A stretch of DNA of 64,000 nt from Gracilariopsis chorda (Eukaryota > Rhodophyta > Florideophyceae > Gracilariales > Gracilariaceae): positions 62,001-126,000 of the forward strand of contig NBIV01000077.1 of assembly GCA_003194525.1 (NCBI GenBank), read 5' to 3'. The notes under the pieces are model-generated. The model did not search any database and was not told the origin of the DNA. It saw only the letters and a list, made by a program, of their open reading frames with translations. A program made the translations under genes and the position numbers. Position 1 is the stretch's first letter, and the number at the start of each line of letters is the position of its first letter. Of the stretch, positions 40,141-51,780 are shown piece after piece.

Positions 40141-41010
40141 GCTCTACTCTACTATGTTGTTGAGTATTAGAGAGTAAGGGTAAAACTGTTGTTACAAGAT
40201 GGGAGCTAGCAGCAGTTGTTGGCTATATTTTAGTGACGAAGTCCAATATTGGTGTTACGGGACAGAGCGAACTAGTTTTCCCACGCCATTGCCACACTTT
40301 CTTTGGCTGCTATGCCAGAGTTAATCTTCGAAAACATGAAGTAGATAGTTCTCACATTAGTGGGTTTTGGCAAGGAAAGAACTGTGTTTTTTCGGTCCAA
40401 ATTTCGGTCGAGCTGTAAGGTGTAAGCGGTCTGCACCGAATAAAGCAAAGAAACTTCGGTAGTCAGTGCTTGGTACCGAAGCTTGTTTCTGTACAAAATA
40501 GCGGGAATACTGTCCAAGCATGACACCAATTGTGTTATCCTTCTCCTGCCGACATCGACACACAACCGCTACCACAACCATGCCTTTACGACAACAGGCA
40601 CCATCAGGTGCAGAGGTGAACACACAGGACATCCCCGCAACTCCTGAAATGACAGCACCAAGCACTGCCCCTCCCATTCCGTCTTCCGCAGACCCGCTGC
40701 CTCTGGATCAATTGCAGCAGACTCAACCGCAGCAACTATCATCCCGTGTTTCTTCTAACCCAAGGCGCAAATTAAACGACTTCCTTAATTAGGCTATGCC
40801 AAAAGAAATTCGGAAAGGAAATGCCCAAAAGCGATAGCATGGTTCAACACTTGTTAGTTTGGCCACTGTATCGCAAAAAGTCAATGAAGCTAACATGGTA
40901 TCATGTAAAACTGACGGTAAACACTGTCAAAATCGCTTTAAGCTCTTGATTACGAAATTCAGACGCGAGGATCGCAAAGAAGCCAATGCATCGGATAACA
41001 GGGAGACATA

Positions 41011-41918
41011 TGTATTGAAATATCCGCAAGCGGGACAGCACACGAAAACGTTCGGATCTTCCCCTCTAGAGGGTAACACAGCGAACGGAGCCTCTCCGAA
41101 TGAGCACGACGAAGTCGGGTTGTAAAGCCAAGGCTCACCCTCACTCCAAGCGGGGAGAGTTGAAACGGTAGGATTAGGATCACCACGAATGGGAAAACAG
41201 CCCTTTCAAGGAGTACGAGTCCACGTGAGTGGAGGAAGACGTCACGGGATACCGGCACGAGAGACACGCGTCAGCGGTAACGAGCAACCACACAAAGGGG
41301 TAGAAAACACGAGAGTGGGGTAAGGGAAATACAAGGGATGCCCGATTGAGGGCGACGGGGGTGTAGGCCAACGGGGCCACGGAAAAAGGTACAAAGGAAC
41401 CCTATAAAGCGTTGAAAACACGGCGGTGGTGAATTAGGTGACAAACGCCTAAGGTGGTGATAGTCCTGGTGACGCAGGGTGGATAGGTCTACCGTTAGTA
41501 ACGCGGCTTTACCTCCGAGGAGTGTAGGAGACTCGCGAGAGCGGAAAAGACTTAGAGCCAAGAACCCTGGTTGGGGAAGTTCACTCAGTGTCAGGGCGAG
41601 GTCGCCGAGCGACTACATAGTGTATTAATCTCCCTACTGTAGCGTAGATAAATTATAAATAATAAATATAAATTAAATAAATGTCCACACTGTGGTGCCA
41701 ACCTCCTCCTGATGATCGGTGTCACACGTTGTCCACTCACGCCTTGGGCGGCGCACGGCGCATGCACAGGTGTGACCCTGGTTCACAGTGCACAGTGCAG
41801 ACCCGCTGAGGGCTGAGACACCCGCTAATAGCGGTAGTAATCATAAACACGCGAAAGCAGCAAGAACACCAAGTCCACAGGGCATCGCGGAGTCTTCCTC
41901 CTTGAAGATTGCACTTCA
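41011..41918 (-). repeat. 3' LTR of element C
   Basis: Begins TGTATTGAAATATCCGCAAG and ends GATTGCACTTCA. It matches 51781-52689 nearly throughout. AGGAGGGGGATA on the minus strand, directly inside it (41919-41933), is the polypurine tract. Confidence 0.93.
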
Positions 41919-41953
41919 TATCCCCCTCCTGAGGTGCGAGTACGACATCCACG

Positions 41954-43759
41954 ATGGCAACGGAAGCACCGGGCAAGGTCCTTAAATGTAAGTCCGGCTC
42001 GCCGGTTCTCCATCCCACTCTGGGTAACGAGCACCCAGCTGCCAACAGCGAATCTGCGAGCAACTTTTACGGGGTTCTTCCAACAACACACACGCTTCCG
42101 CGGCCTTCTTCTCCGATTACTCGGCTTCCTTCATCTACGATGAACAACAACAACGACAACAACGGCAACAACACACCGTTACAGTACTTCTCCGGATTTC
42201 ATTCCGTGCCTCTACCGCAAAGCGGTCTCTTGACTCCGTCGCAACAAACAGGCACAAATGCGAGTGCGGATCCCGCGGGAGGGTATCCAACGGCAGCGTG
42301 GCCGTCTTACGACATGCTGGTCGGGCTGCAGCCTTCGCAACATGGGATGACTCTCCGGCTGGCACCGTGGTTCCACCCGACTGCGGTGTTCAATGATGCG
42401 CTTCTGGCGATGTATACTGATGGAAACGGGATGCTCCCGGGTGACGTTCCGGCAATTATGACCACTTCGTGGGATTAGCGCAGTCGCGTAGCGATACCCG
42501 TGCACACGGTAATCCGACGGGGTCGGGAATCAACAGCTTCCACGCACGCGGCGTTGTTCTTACTTGGTCATCAACGGCTTCGCCGGGGTCCCTTCGAGTA
42601 TCCCATCCCCGATGGTATGGGCTCCGACATCGGATTGTATCGCCCCCAAGGTGAAATGGGGTACCTCGACCGCCTTGCGGGTTTAGAAACACTCTCGTGG
42701 AGAAGCAACCCCGTGGCGCGCCAAGACGCGGTGTGCTGGACACGACCGATCATTCGGGCTGAATTCTGCTATATGCGTCGCTTGGCGAGGGCCAACTTCT
42801 TGTCGATGATACGCTTTGAGCGGCGAGCACGGTCCCGATTCGGGTATTTGATTCCGTATCAGAACGTAGAAGTCGAACGCATCCGCGTGGTCAACCGACG
42901 GGGTCGGTACGTTCCGATTCCACCGTGGTGGTCGCATCTCGAAGCGTGCTGAGGTTGCTACATCGATTTGCCTCCCGTGATCACGTATTACGGCTCATAC
43001 CTCATCGAGGACCCTCAGTCCGGGCTCTGGTCCGTGGTGGTCACCGAGTGGGCGGTCCGCACAGCGGCTTTCATCCTCTGGGAGGTTTATGACCAGTACA
43101 GACTGTGGTTCATCCCGTTGCGGGTCCGCGCTGCCATCCGAGCGCTGGACATACGAATCCCACTAGGTGGTGAAGCAAACGCTGACGAAGTAGCGGGGCT
43201 CCTCGATTTCATCGATCAGGTTGACTGGGCTTCGGTTCCTCTAGAGCAGAGTGGGCGTACTGCCGGTAGCAGGATACAGGACCTGTCGCCAGGGCGTCGA
43301 ACTCCGCTCGCGGGTGACTTCATCTACTTTAACCCTTGGGAGGGGCATGAGATCTCCGCGGAGGAAGCGAACTAGCTCCGGTTTGCACCGAGATATATCC
43401 CCGAGGGGCATCCGACCGGTTTTGTTGACGCCGATGAGTACTACCACGTCTATGACGGTGAGGATCCGATGTTCGACAACGAGCCCAACGAAGGCGCCGG
43501 TCACGCCGAGGCGGAGGGAGAACCATTTGGTATGGATGCTCCTGGAGTTGCCCCTGCGGGTCAGCCGTCCGATCCGTCGGTCGGTCTTCTCACTGGTGGG
43601 TCCTCTACGCCAGGTGAGGCGAACGTGGCCCCTGCGTGTCAGGCTGCCGTGATCTCTCAGTTCCTCCGCCAAGTGGGGCTGGGAGGTAACGAGACCAGTG
43701 GCGATGTCACCGCGATGCGGGATGCTCTGATCCCCCGACTCCAGGGAAATAAACACTAA
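41954..43759 (+). pseudogene. Element C: antisense ORF, about 600 codons, unknown function
   Basis: The ATG at 41954 (MATEAPGKVL) lies 36 bases inside the 3' LTR. A second Met with an Asn run (MNNNNDNNGNN, 42140) is an alternative start. One frame runs to the TAA at 43757-43759, broken only by TAG at 42476, TGA near 42952 and TAG near 43375, with some drift between. The middle is rich in Arg and aromatic residues (WTRPIIRAEFCYMRRLARAN, RFGYLIPYQNVEVERIRVVN, VYDQYRLWFIPLRVRAAIRA). The end is acidic and Pro/Gly-rich. It has no signal peptide, membrane segment or known domain. It faces the pol gene tail-to-tail with a 214-base gap. Its length and coding bias say it was once translated. Confidence 0.6.
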
Positions 43760-43972
43760 GGTGGGGGCGGTTCCAACCCGTAAGGGGGCGTGTTCCCTCA
43801 CCATGGGGGGGCAACCTTGTGACGTAGTGTAGTCCTTCGACTAGTCGGTGTTCCATCGATCGTATGGAATACAATCCAAGTTGACTTGTGTTCCTTCTTC
43901 TTTCCTTTCCTTTCTTTCTTTCCACACCACAACTCGATCCTTCCTTTCCTTCCTTCCACCGCAGTGGCTTGC

Positions 43973-45865
43973 TTATCCCACTTGGGCGTTTATCACCGAT
44001 GACGGGATTCCTGTTCGCGTTCTGCGATGATATGACACCACTTTCGAACGTGGGAGGTGCTCTATCGGCTCATCCGAATCATATTCGGGCCCGAAACCGT
44101 ACCATCGTACGCGGTACTGGATTTAACCATCTGGATGGTAAGAATGTTCCAAAATGTGGTCAATAACAAACTCCTGTTTGTAGACTTCCCGGCCTCGCCA
44201 TGTTGGCATTATCGCGTCCTGCACGGCAGGCTCTACCACCACTGGTGGGTGTTGGACAGTATTCCCCAGAAAAGGCATGGCTTTGTACTGCCTGTCGATG
44301 CCCTTAGAGGGGTCATTAACCGGTTTCTGGGTAGGTTCATCCGCTTCGCGGGCCTGGAGGTCCTCGGCACGGCCGGTTGCGTCGACCACTTGACGGTGCG
44401 TATCGGGACCCCGGCTGTGGGTTAAAGTATACCGCTTCGCGGTTTCTTCACTTCCTGAGGCCGCGTCTATTGACGACACCCTTTGAGAGGCTTCTAACGC
44501 ATCTGGAAGATGAGCATCTGGGTCGCGAACCACAGGTTTGTGTGTAGATATCCGTCTTGACGGTGGTGCTTCAGACGACGAAGTCAGTTGCACCACGGTG
44601 CGTCGTACAGTACGCGTCGGCTCGCCTCGGGCGGTGATTGGTGCCTTTGCCGTCCGTACGGTGTCTGGGTCACGTGCCGTTTGCAACCGATGGTCGAGGG
44701 TTGTCCGCGCCCTGTCGCATTCCGCCTCCTCACGTGAGGGCGGTTGCAACGGCGCTGCCGGTGTGTTGTCTCGCTTCGGCGACGAATTATTTCCGTCTTT
44801 GACGTGCTTTCCTTCCGGAGTGACCGGTGCGACTTCTGCGACACTGTCGGGATCAACCGAGACGCTTGGAGTGAGTTCGCAACTGCGCGATGGTCCTAAA
44901 CCAGAATCCAGCTTGTTGGTCGTTTTCCTTCCATCCTGTACGGTGTGCTTGCCTGGCCTGGCCGGTGTGTTCTGCCGTGCAGTAGGAGTTACCACGTCCA
45001 GTGTAGTCGGCTCAGAGGATCCCGCGAGGGCCTGCTCTGCATTATCCAGCGTAGCTGTTGTTGACGAACCGTGACCCACGGAATGCGGATCAACGCTCGA
45101 CGGCACAGCCGGTTCAGTATCGCGAACGCGATTAGTTTCCTGTGACAATTTCACCTTGGCGAGAGACTTCCCACTGCGTGGTGCATTTTGACGACTAGAA
45201 TCCCGGTGGGGAGTGCGATCTGGCGCAGATGCGGTAGAACTTCCTCGAGAGGGTTCAGCGGTAGCTGTAGCGCGCAAATGCGAAGATGGCACGTCAGTAG
45301 ATGGAACTCTCGGTCCACTATTTTCCTTTTCGATGTGTACGGAGGTTCGTGCACCACGGTTTTCATGACGCAACGAAGCGGTTTCAGTCTTAGGGTCCTC
45401 CTCCTCCTTAGACGGAGCGGCATGGGGAGTGGTAGAAGCGCCCAAACTGCGGGGATAGACACCGCGCGGTGGCGTTAGAGAAGAAAGGCCATTCGGGCCT
45501 GCGTCCGATAAGGACGGTATATCTGAGAGTCCCCTTGAAGGGTGTGGCAACACAGAAGGCCTGTTAACCACAGATGTGGGTTGTTCCACTGGGGTGTGTT
45601 GGTTCTCATCTTTGTAAGCAACCTCTACGGAGGGTGGCGGTGCCATACCAACGCGATCGCGGGAAATCCGCTCATGAGCGTCGTTCATTTCCACCACTAA
45701 GGTGTCGTTATCCACTGATATGACCTTGTAGGGACCGACCGTCCGCGACGGGTGAGAGCTTATGCCGTTTCTCCTTATCAGGGTTCCAGTGCTCGTTAAG
45801 GACGAAGACGTAGTCACCCTCCGTAATTGGCGGTGCTGTACCTCGTACACGAGAGTCAAAATCAC
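43973..45865 (-). pseudogene. Element C: Pol C-terminus, long Ser/Pro linker and chromodomain
   Basis: After integrase the reading continues from 45865: RTVGPYKVISVDNDTLVVEM (SH3-like integrase tail), then nearly 400 residues of Ser/Thr/Pro/Arg low complexity, then EFVIDHILEHSYHPDG, a TAA, and IQYRVRWYGFGPEYDS...EHLPRSKVVSYHRR. The part after the stop is a chromodomain (about 44015-44170). The stop cuts it in two. The frame ends with TAA at 43973-43975. Chromodomains aim integration at modified histones. Such a long linker before one is unusual. Confidence 0.8.
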
Positions 45866-45884
45866 GCTTGTACGCGGCCTGTGC

Positions 45885-47172
45885 TCATTCCATGGAGCTC
45901 TGGGCGACCGGGATTAACTTCTTAAGCCACGCTTTCCATCGTTGGCGATAATCCTTCCCGGAAGGGAAGTTTGCTAGCGTAGGCTGGGGTTCCAACGCTA
46001 CGGCGGGCGGATGACGCGAAAGTACCAATTCAAATGGAGTCAAACCCGTTGTACGGTGTACCTGTGTGTTATACGCAAACGTCAAGGCGTCAATGTACAG
46101 GTCCCATGTTTTGGGGTGATCAGCAACGTAAGAACGGAGAGAGGCTAACAGCGTTCGGTTAAACCGCTCGACTTGCCCATTACACTGGGGGTGGAAGGCC
46201 GTTGTGAACAGATTCTTGATATCTAGAATCCAACACACGTCTTCAAAGAATCGCGATGCGAATTGCTTTCTGTTATCGGATAGAATGTTAACTGGTGGTC
46301 CGTATACAAATACCCAATCGGTGACGAAGGCTTGCGCCACCGCGAAAGCGGATATCTTCCGTAAAGTTACGGTGCGAACCAACTTGGAGAAACGGTCCGT
46401 GATAACGAGTAAAAACTTATGTCCACGCTTTGTGGTGAGCAGTGGTCCCAAAAAGTCAATTGCGACAAACTCGAGAGGGGTCCGTGCTGGGAATAACTTC
46501 AACTTCGTCGAGTGCTTCCGGAGTTTGACCAGGTTTTTGGCACACTCCGTCCATGACCGCACAGTCGCGTAGCAGTCTACAGCCATGGCTGCCCAATAGT
46601 AACTCCGTCGCAACGTGAGGTAAAGTTTCCGTGCACCGGCGTGTCCACCAAGTTTCGCATAGTGCGACAAGTGCAACATTCTAGATTGTAGAGTATGCGG
46701 TACCACTACCTGTGGGGTTGTTTGAACCGTCCTGACGAGGTATCCAACATCATTCACCTCGAAAGAGAGTTGCGCACTGCCATTAAGTCGGGTACGAATC
46801 TGAGTACAGAAGAGATCACCTTGTTGTTCTCTGACCATCTCCTCCGGGGGTATCGGCCCGAAATTACCCGGTGAGGATTTCTGAGCATCGTCCAAGACGA
46901 GTAGTGCGTCCAGTTCATCATCCGATTCCGGTTCTTCATCCGAGTTATCGGGTTCACGGTCCAGGTTCTCCGGTTCTCGACCGTCGACGACGAAGCAAGG
47001 AATGTCCTCGTCCTCAGCGGGTAGAGTTTCACCATCCGTGGGTAAGCGCGACAGCGCGTCCTCCTAGCGTTCTTTGTGCCCTTCTTGTAGATCACCTCGA
47101 AGTCGAATTCTGCCAGGAGGAGCCTCCAACGCATTAAGCGGCCTTACGGTTCAGAGACTGTCATGAGCCATC
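45885..47172 (-). pseudogene. Element C: RNase H end and integrase
   Basis: 46754-47134 holds the RNase H end (WRLLLAEFDFEVIYKKGTKN) in a shifted frame. From 46895 integrase reads the HHCC region (LHLSHYAKLGGHAGARKLYL), where the first Cys is Trp: RSWTECAKN against QFCSECAKN in element D. The core has IDFLGPLLTTKRGHK, ILSDNRKQF (Gly to Arg) and NGQVERFNRTL with the Glu. The frame stops at 45885. Confidence 0.85.
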
Positions 47173-49374
47173 TTAATGACGAGTGATCCGTGTAAACGGT
47201 GAAGTGCACACCCATAAGATAGGGGTGGAGAGTGCCCACACAACTGCAAGACACTCTTTCTCCGAGACGGAGTAATTCCACTCGTGAACATTCAGTGAGC
47301 GTGACCAGTACCCAATAGGGGTTCGTTCTCCTTCGGGAGTTGTCTGAAAGAGAGCGCAACCTACTTGGTAGTCACTAGCATCCGTGTCTACGGTTAACGG
47401 TAGTCCGGGTTTCGGTAACGATAAGATCGGTGCTGATGTTACAGCCTCCTTGAGGGAGTTAGACGCCTCCGTCTCGACGGACGTAAAGGGTTCCAATTTC
47501 GGTGGTTGCCTTTTCCGCAAGAGCGCGTTCAAGGGTGCTGAGATGTCCGCACAATTTGGGATAAACCGTCCATAGACGTTGACTAATCCTAGAAAGGAGC
47601 GTAGTTCCGTTTGAGTGGCGGGTTCCTTCGCTTGACGGAGCGACTTAACTCGAGCTTCCTCGATCATCACACGCCCAGGGCGGATTATGTGGCCCAGATA
47701 CTTCACTTTATCTGTAAAGAACTCACATGTCCTCAACTTGAGAGTAGCTCCAGCCTCACGTAGCTTGGTCATGATATCTCTCACGTGTGTGAGGTGGTCA
47801 TCCAGATTATCTGAGAATACTATGATATCGTCCAGGTAGACGAGGCATGTACGCCATTTGAAGCGAGCCAGTAGTATGTCGATAGCACGCTGGAAAGTAG
47901 CGGGAGCATTGGTCAAACCAAAAGGCATCCGTTTGAAACGGTAGAGTCCGGAGTGACAGACAAAAGCAGTCTTGTCGCGGTCCTGTTCCCTGACGGGCAC
48001 CTGCCAGTATCCCCAATTGGCGTCTAGAGCCGTGAAAACGGTAGCATTTCCGAGTGAATCGATGTACTCATCCATTCGTGGGATCGGGTACACATCCTTG
48101 ATGGTTACGGCGTTCAGTCGACGGTAGTCGATGCAAAAGCGCCAGCATCCATCCGGTTCCGGAGCCAGTACCACTGAGGATGCCCACGGCGACTGAGCCG
48201 GTTCTATTACTCCAGCTCGGAGCATCTTTTCCACTTGGAATTCTTCCTCTTCTCGAGCTTTAGGGCCTGCCCTATAGGGGTGCTGAGCGATCGGCCTGGT
48301 ATCAGGTAGCAAGTCAATCCGGTGCTTCGTTGTAGTAATTTCCCCTAAGGAGCCATCCCACATCGTGGTGAAATTCCGTAGCATCTCACGGAGACGTTCA
48401 CGGTGCGATTCCGGCACATGACCGAGGTCGAGTTCCTCGAGTTCTTTCACGGGATCAATCCGGTCGTAACTCGTTGGAACGGGCTTAGCATCCGAGTATT
48501 TCGGCATTTGGACGGCAGTGTCCTCCCCCTCCTTAGCGTCAACCAGACCGAGGACATCGGCAGCGGTCAATCTCGTGGGAACAATCGCGGTGGGGTGGGG
48601 CATTACCGAACCAATGATATGGTTTTTCACCAGTGATTGGGGCGTAGAGCCTAGATTGCCGATCAACACGTTAAACGGTTTGTCGGGCTCAATTTGAGCT
48701 ACTCCATTCGCCACGGCGAGTTGATAACTATCATATAGGGATGAAAGGGGTTGAATTACTTGTAAACCGTGTTTACGGGAAGTGACTCGTACCCAAACTT
48801 GGGATTCCGGTAAAAGTTGGACAGGCGCGGCAACGCGGAGCTTTGTGGAGTCCCGGGAAGCCGGTGGGGGTTCCTGCGCAGCAGGTAATGGAACGTGCTT
48901 CTTCGAGGCACGTCGTCGAGGACGACGTACGATCGGAACGGAGGAGCCATCTTCCATTTCCACACGTCTTAGACGGGGCCTGATGGCATCGACGAATCTG
49001 TCACAGAAGTCGCATCCCAAGATCAAAGGGGCGGCAAGTTTCCGGCAAACAATAAAGTCAAGTTTCACAAGAAAATAGCCGAGGCGCACGACCAACTCGA
49101 TTGTCCCAACCGTTGATAACGGGTTATCATTCGCATCCGCGACCTCTGGTATCACGCCTTGGCGGATCTGAGACTGCAATGACGGTGGCAGGAGCGACTC
49201 AACAATGAAGTTCGGGCCTGCACCTGTGTCCAAAACAGTGAGAACTCGCACCATAAACTGGGTGGAAAGGCCAAGGTCAGCATATACCTTGTGGTTTCTC
49301 TTGGCCATTACCGAAAACTCTGTCCGGGAGGCGGTTGTTTCGAACACGTTTCCACGGTCGACGCAGAACACCAA
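47173..49374 (-). pseudogene. Element C: aspartic protease, reverse transcriptase, start of RNase H
   Basis: 733 codons are open. Protease has VLTVLDTGAGPNFI and PLILGCDFCDRFV. RT has ITTTKHRIDLLPDTRPIAQH, RFCIDYRRLNAVTIKDVYPI, FTALDANWGYWQVPV, MPFGLTNAPATFQRA and the intact catalytic YLDDIIVFS. RNase H begins LTVDTDASDYQVGCALFQ. The frame runs into a shift near 47190 in the RNase H. The RT itself looks functional. Confidence 0.92.
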
Positions 49375-49506
49375 AGTGTTCAGAGTTTACGTCTGAGACG
49401 GCCTGTTTCCTAGTAAGGATTTTGACCGGGGAGCGAGGCAGTGATGCCTCGGGCGCCTTCAACCTCAACTCTGAGGGCGCCTCTCCCGTAGGGGAGACTC
49501 CCGAAA

Positions 49507-51664
49507 TCAGTTTCTCTGAGCCTGTTCCGCCTGAGGCGGGGTCTCAGAATCCTGAACCATTAGCAGTGGAGCACTAACGGGGTTGCCTTGTCGAACAAGA
49601 CGGGGGTTAGTGACCTGCTCAGCAGGGGAAAGCAATGCGTGTCGCTGGTTTGTATCCGGGATATTCCGGCGGAAGTCTGTCTTCGCTTGTAAGTACGATG
49701 CAACCGGAACGGTCTGCTTTTCCGCTGGAGTAAGGGCTTCATAGTTACTGATCACTCGGGTTACTTCTCTCAAAGTGAGGATGCAGTCCGGTGAAATGTG
49801 ACCGTGTTCGTAACATATGTGGCATATGACTCCAGAGCGTGGGGGCGGCTGACTGGAACGAGCATCCGTGTGTCTCACCGCTTGGCGGGTATTCTTCCAT
49901 CCAGGATGATTCTGCCGGAGGGCACCATTCGCATAGGGAATGCGAGGTCCGTGAACACGGGGTCCGTCAACATACAGCAGGAAATGCGAGGTCCGTGAAC
50001 ACGGGGTCCGTCCACATACAGCAGAGAATGCTCCTGAGCTGTGTCGTAGGACGCATCCGTCGTGGACGGCAGTTCCGTGGTCGGAATAGACTGAGCACCG
50101 GCCTGAGCGAGGTACACGTTATCGTAGTTTCTGGAAGGGCGTCCACTCGCTGCTAGCGATAAAGATGGTGAACTGGCTTCCATCATCAACGCCTTGGCGG
50201 GACGAGACTTCGATGCAGGGATACGAGCTCGAAGTGCATCACCTTCCGCTTGCGCGTGTTGAATCAACTCCAGGTAGGTGGTGTTACGACGATCCTCCCG
50301 ATATCGGGCCACCAGCGTACGGATTGCCGGATCCAATCCATCGATGTACATGGTGCAGCGCTCTCCAGAGGAGTAAACATTGCCACACCTGTGGAAAGCT
50401 TTATTAAGGCGTACCGAGAATTCGGTTTCCGTCTCTCCAGATTTCTGGCGGGTATCGCGTAAAGCGAGAATAGCCGCTTGAATAGCGTTGTTCTTCGCGT
50501 AGGATCGCAAGAGGTACTGAACTGCTTCCGGCCAGCACGTTACACCTCCTTCGGAGGCTCGGGAAGAACCTCTTACAGAGTTGTATTGATCCTCGGTGAG
50601 GCCACGTAGAAAATACGGTAGGGCAATAAACGCCTGTCCTTCGTTCATACCAAGTATGTCCGCTTCGGAAACGAACCTTCCGAGGAAGTCTAACACCAAT
50701 ATGGGATCTTCTCCAGAAAAGGACTGTTTACGAAGAGAAAGCTGCATACGCTTTATGCAGTTCTTCACCGTACCCATACCACGCGGTGCACGATCCAATG
50801 AGGAGTCCTCAAGCCGATAGTATCAGTACAATACCAATCTCTTGTAGAGGGGATTAGTACACTTGAGTTCCCTCAACCCTAAGTGTTTCCTCCCCTTCCT
50901 CTGGGGGCAAATCACACCTTGGGTGGAAGAAGACCGTTTAGAATGGGACGGGCGTCAGCGACGATCATCGTCCGACGAAGAATCCGACGACACCGAACCA
51001 TCAGAATGGTGAGAATCCTGTGAAGACAGGGAGGAATCCGACGAGTCGGGATCTTGCTTGGGCTGCTTCTTACGAGTGCAGCGGGTAGAATCTTTCTTCT
51101 CGCGCTTCGCTTTTTGCGAGACAGCAGCGGCCTCACCCGGGACGTTGTCATCCATCAAGATAGTTTGCTCCAACGTCCTCAGACGGGCACTGACACGATC
51201 AAATCGGGTTTCCACATTCTCAACATAGTTGGCAGGAACACCAAAACATTCCAGCACAGTGTTGACATCCGCCCTTAAAAGGCGAATGTCCTCAGCAAAA
51301 TCCTTCATGAAAGAGGTATCAAACCTGGCACGCAGGACTTCAAACTCCTCCACGAGGGTATTGTGTGCTTCACGCACCTCATCAAGCTGCGCTTGGACAC
51401 TAGGGGGGGCGTGGGTATCGGGTTCTCCCCTCCGGGGTGCAGCTACATCGGCAGAAGCCGGGTCGACACCATAGTTGGGAGCGTCCTTCAACACCTTAGG
51501 CGGGGGTTTCTGGGCTCTCGACAAGTCTTGGCCCTTCGACTTGCCTTTCAAAGTGGCACGTCGAGGGTGGCCAGCGGGGACCTTCGAGATCTCTGGCGGT
51601 TCTATGTCACGGACGGAGTGACTCCGCGTGACAGCGGGTTCAGCGGAGGATGGTCGCCGAGACA
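49507..51664 (-). pseudogene. Element C: gag with CCHC knuckle
   Basis: The ATG at 51664 (MSRRPSSAEPA) begins a Pro/Ser-rich N-terminus and a coiled coil (LDEVREAHNTLVEEFEVLRA). Two TGA codons near 50955 and 50830 interrupt the frame. It then continues through the retrotransposon-gag core (50798-49990). A 44-bp direct duplication (about 49940-50027) shifts the frame by two. The other frame (49878-49507) carries CHICYEHGHISPDC, a standard CX2CX4HX4C knuckle. Without the extra copy the two frames would join. Confidence 0.85.
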
Positions 51665-51756
51665 TGTGTACAACAAAAACTCCCACGAAGTGGTAAGAAA
51701 CCAAAAGTTTGGACAGTGAATCTCCGAGGAGAGGTAATACAAAACCTAACCGTTTC

Positions 51757-51777
51757 CGATTCTAGGTCGGGAGACCA
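51757..51777 (-). promoter_or_regulatory. Element C primer-binding site
   Basis: Minus strand TGGTCTCCCGACCTAGAATC, three bases inside the 5' LTR. It matches the end of a tRNA with 3' sequence GGTCGGGAGACCA. I cannot name the tRNA. Confidence 0.65.
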
Positions 51778-51780
51778 CTT

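Larger units (their letters stand above)
37614..40519. other. Long stretch without a convincing gene
   Basis: Holds one possible small ORF (37957-38166), repeated GGTACCGT words (38705 and 39045) and a block at about 39100-40140 whose character differs from its neighbours. No other gene is supported. Confidence 0.5.

Noticed and set aside
44538..45478. Plus-strand open frames over the C-element linker
   Set aside because: They are shadows of the Ser/Pro-rich linker on the minus strand and are not part of the antisense ORF at 41954-43759.
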